A DNA stretch of 64,000 nucleotides. Source: Cellvibrio sp. KY-YJ-3 (lineage in GTDB: Bacteria > Pseudomonadota > Gammaproteobacteria > Pseudomonadales > Cellvibrionaceae). The notes under the pieces were generated by a model. That model did not search any database. It had not been told where the DNA came from and saw only the letters and a list, made by a program, of their open reading frames with translations. Below, piece by piece: positions 60,647-64,000 of this stretch. Positions within the stretch are counted from its first letter, which is position 1. The number at the start of each line of letters is the position of its first letter. The stretch is from positions 2,494,001-2,558,000 of the forward strand of contig NZ_CP031727.1 in assembly GCF_008806955.1 (NCBI RefSeq), in the 5' to 3' direction. The translations under genes were made by a program, and so were the position numbers.

Positions 60647-62044
<1,398 letters not shown>

Positions 62045-62117
62045 TTAAAAATAAAAAGAAGATAAAGCAGAATTTTTATAAAACTATTCGTTTGGGATAA
62101 GGCGAGTCATGGGGCCG

Positions 62118-62741
62118 TTAAATCCGGCGCAATAAATCATCAACCTGCCGTGCGATATCCTTGCGATTGAGCAGTAGTTGCCAGCGATTGCCACCTACCT
62201 GACGCCATAAAATGGCAGATCGCACCGCAGCGAGCAGCAAGGCGCGAATTTGGTTGGCGATGCGTTGTTGTTGCAGATAATTGTAGTCGCCATTTACTTG
62301 AATGCGAAAACGGAAGGTGCTCAGGGTTTCGGTATAAAGGGTGCCCAAATTGGCGACCACATTGTCGTGTGTGGATGAAAAATGCTGTGCCTGTTGGCTG
62401 GCTTGTTCAATGCGGCTGCCGATGACATTTAACATGTCGCGGCGGCCGGCGAGTTTCTTTTGCAAATGTAATACACCCAAGCCATAGCGCAGCACTTCGC
62501 GATGTTGCTGCGAGTTTGGGCGCAGTAATTCACGCATAACCTCAAGGCCGGTACGCAGGTTTTCAATACTGCCGCCGTAGACATCCAGCGTGCTGGCAGG
62601 ATTCAAGTCGAGAATGGATTCCATGCTGCACTTAAACGCATCGGTAGGTACATGCCCGGTTTTGGCGACTTGATCAACCAGTGCGGTGGCTTGAAATACG
62701 CCAGCGAGGGCGAGGGTAATGTCTTGCCAGTTTTTGCTCAC
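62118..62741 (-). CDS. hflD: High-frequency lysogenization protein HflD homologue
   Basis: A 207-residue helical protein of the HflD family (E. coli homologue 213 residues). E. coli HflD acts against phage lambda CII; the host role in this organism is unknown. Family pieces are ALAGVFQATALVDQVAKTG, LRYGLGVLHLQKKL, MLNVIGSRIEQASQQAQHFS and LGTLYTETLSTFRFRIQVNG. The frame is open to 62855, overlapping mnmA, but the GTG at 62741 has GAGAG eight bases upstream and gives the family N-terminus VSKNWQDITLAL. It lies between mnmA and purB as in many gammaproteobacteria. Confidence 0.9.
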   Translation of the reverse strand: MSKNWQDITLALAGVFQATALVDQVAKTGHVPTDAFKCSMESILDLNPASTLDVYGGSIENLRTGLEVMRELLRPNSQQHREVLRYGLGVLHLQKKLAGRRDMLNVIGSRIEQASQQAQHFSSTHDNVVANLGTLYTETLSTFRFRIQVNGDYNYLQQQRIANQIRALLLAAVRSAILWRQVGGNRWQLLLNRKDIARQVDDLLRRI

Positions 62742-62748
62742 GCGAATT

Positions 62749-62753
62749 CTCTC
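62749..62753 (-). promoter_or_regulatory. Ribosome-binding site deciding the hflD GTG start
   Basis: On the minus strand GAGAG (62753-62749) precedes the GTG at 62741 by seven bases. The longer upstream ORF would overlap mnmA by 35 bases and has no such site. Confidence 0.65.
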
Positions 62754-62820
62754 ACTATCAATCGGTTGGAAGGCTATTAATCGCCTGAATGCTGTTACTT
62801 GGGTTGAGGTAAAACATTCA

Positions 62821-63939
62821 TTAACGATTGTCGGTTGACTCGATAACGGCGCCACCGAGACAGATGTCGTCTTGATAGAAAACCACTGATTGTCCGGGTG
62901 TTACCGCGCGTTGCGGTTGATCGAAGTGTACATCGAGCGTGCCGTCGCTCATCACCTTGACCACACAGTCCTGATCGGCTTGGCGGTAGCGGGTTTTGGC
63001 ACTACAGCGAAACTCGGCCGCCGGTGGTGTACTGTTGATCCAGTGCGCCTGTTGCGCGATTAAATGATTGGTAAACAATAATGGATGATCTGTGCCCTGA
63101 ACCACCACCAGCACGTTGCGGGTTAAATCTTTTTGTGCGACGAACCAGGGCTCTTCGTTGGCACCCTTAACACCGCCTATACCCAAGCCCTGACGTTGGC
63201 CAATGGTGTGATACATCAAGCCCATGTGCTCGCCAATGACTTTGCCATCCGGGGTTTGAATCTCACCCGGTTGTGCGGGTAAGTATTGTTGTAAGAAGTC
63301 TTTAAAGCGGCGCTCGCCGATAAAACAGATGCCTGTGCTGTCCTTTTTGTTGTGAGTGATTAACCCATGCTCTTCGGCGATACGACGTACCTCCGGCTTT
63401 TCCAGCTCCCCTACAGGGAAGAGTGAGTGGGCGAATTCGGCTTCGCCAACAGCGTGCAAAAAGTAGCTTTGATCCTTGTTGGGATCTAACCCTTTGAGTA
63501 GATAAGTATGGCCATCGCGGTCGGCGCGGCGCACATAGTGGCCGGTGGCGATGAGTTCGCCGCCGAGCATGCGCGCATATTCCATAAAGACTTTGAATTT
63601 GATCTCGCGGTTGCAGAGGATGTCCGGGTTGGGCGTGCGGCCCGCTTTGTACTCTTCAAGGAAGTGTTCAAAGACGTTATCCCAGTATTCTGCTGCAAAG
63701 TTGGCGGTGTGCAGCTTGATGCCAATACGCTCACAGACGCGCTCTGCATCGGCCAAATCTGCTTTGGCGGTGCAGTATTCGGTGCCGTCATCTTCATCCC
63801 AGTTTTTCATAAACAATCCCTCGACTTGATAGCCTTGCTGTTTTAGCAGTAGGGCAGAGACAGACGAGTCGACACCGCCCGACATTCCCACAATAACGCG
63901 GGCACCGGGGGCAATAGAGGGCTTGGAAAACTGGGTCAT
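62821..63939 (-). CDS. mnmA: tRNA-specific 2-thiouridylase MnmA
   Basis: A 372-residue enzyme that adds sulfur to C2 of wobble uridine-34 in tRNA-Lys, -Glu and -Gln. The ATP-binding P-loop is GMSGGVDSS (18-26). The catalytic cysteine is C109 in NPDILCN and the second, persulfide-forming cysteine is C205 in [10 protein letters not shown]; both are present, so the enzyme should be active. HHNKKDSTG and the PGxxV-type sulfur-donor site fit the family. The C-terminal beta-barrel (about 260-360) has [21 protein letters not shown]. coli MnmA is 368 residues. It accepts sulfur through the TusA relay (tusA is encoded at 43587). It is the first gene of a leftward operon with hflD and purB. Confidence 0.97.
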   Translation of the reverse strand: MTQFSKPSIAPGARVIVGMSGGVDSSVSALLLKQQGYQVEGLFMKNWDEDDGTEYCTAKADLADAERVCERIGIKLHTANFAAEYWDNVFEHFLEEYKAGRTPNPDILCNREIKFKVFMEYARMLGGELIATGHYVRRADRDGHTYLLKGLDPNKDQSYFLHAVGEAEFAHSLFPVGELEKPEVRRIAEEHGLITHNKKDSTGICFIGERRFKDFLQQYLPAQPGEIQTPDGKVIGEHMGLMYHTIGQRQGLGIGGVKGANEEPWFVAQKDLTRNVLVVVQGTDHPLLFTNHLIAQQAHWINSTPPAAEFRCSAKTRYRQADQDCVVKVMSDGTLDVHFDQPQRAVTPGQSVVFYQDDICLGGAVIESTDNR

Positions 63940-63966
63940 AAGCGGAAATTACAGCGGTTGAAAAAG

Positions 63967-63987
63967 AGGCGGGCATTTTACCCGCCT
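63967..63987 (-). terminator. Hairpin upstream of mnmA, terminator of an off-window gene
   Basis: AGGCGGG (63967-63973) and CCCGCCT (63981-63987) pair perfectly with a seven-base loop. On the minus strand a CTTTTTC tract follows, so it would end a leftward transcript from beyond the window before the mnmA promoter. It is also possible that it lies in the mnmA leader. Confidence 0.6.
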
Positions 63988-64000
63988 TTTGCCCCTCTTA

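Noticed and set aside
62742-62855. Extended hflD start overlapping mnmA
   Set aside because: The GTG at 62741 has a well-placed GAGAG and gives the family-typical N-terminus.

Overview
The window looks like chromosomal DNA of a Cellvibrio-like gammaproteobacterium (family Cellvibrionaceae). Three things suggest this: secreted plant-polysaccharide enzymes (a GH16 glucanase with a CBM6, a CE12-like pectin deacetylase), lipoproteins with long poly-serine stretches, and gammaproteobacterial housekeeping blocks such as mnmA-hflD-purB and a complete MSHA pilus operon. The genus is an inference from gene content; no 16S rRNA, tRNA, IS element, phage gene or CRISPR array was seen.

Layout. 0-7 kb: secreted or surface functions (truncated GH16 enzyme, PchB-like isochorismate lyase/chorismate mutase, chemoreceptor, CE12-like lipoprotein, PEP-CTERM protein). 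7-11 kb: argS, then an enoyl-CoA hydratase/isomerase and a 2,4-dienoyl-CoA reductase-like SDR that look like an auxiliary beta-oxidation pair. 10.9-18.3 kb: a minus-strand run of envelope proteins with three lipoproteins (one with a DUF2135-like C-terminus, two DUF5666 paralogues), a DUF6502 protein translationally coupled to one DUF5666 gene, and a glutaminyl cyclase. 18.3-23.3 kb: DUF502 membrane protein, a 33-bp-arm palindromic repeat, a ComFB-like protein, and a minus-strand run trmL-mioC-fldB-mnmC.

23.5-40.9 kb: the MSHA type IV pilus operon, transcribed rightwards with tight or overlapping junctions. It encodes PilM/N/O/P-like alignment proteins, secretin MshL, ATPases MshM and MshE, MshN, platform protein MshG, MshF, one major pilin, minor pilins MshC, D, O and P, and a 1293-residue MshQ with two PA14 domains. 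A DUF2721 membrane protein follows. mshH and a second pilin gene (mshB) are not present.

41-50 kb: gcvR, yheU-rlmM, tusA, two unassigned proteins, pdxB overlapping an ATP-NAD kinase-family gene and an RlmI-like methyltransferase, alaA and msrB. 50-54.4 kb: an RND efflux adaptor and pump without an outer-membrane channel gene. 54.5-64 kb: LamG-like lipoprotein, proS, HIT protein, an HU protein with a histone-H1-like tail, a GNAT/DUF pair, roxA (L16 hydroxylase), purB, hflD and mnmA.

The best candidates for undescribed biology are the DUF6502/DUF5666 lipoprotein cassette, the PA14-bearing MshQ with a 12-bp tandem repeat upstream of its operon, the flavodoxin-mnmC translational coupling, and the H1-tailed HU protein.
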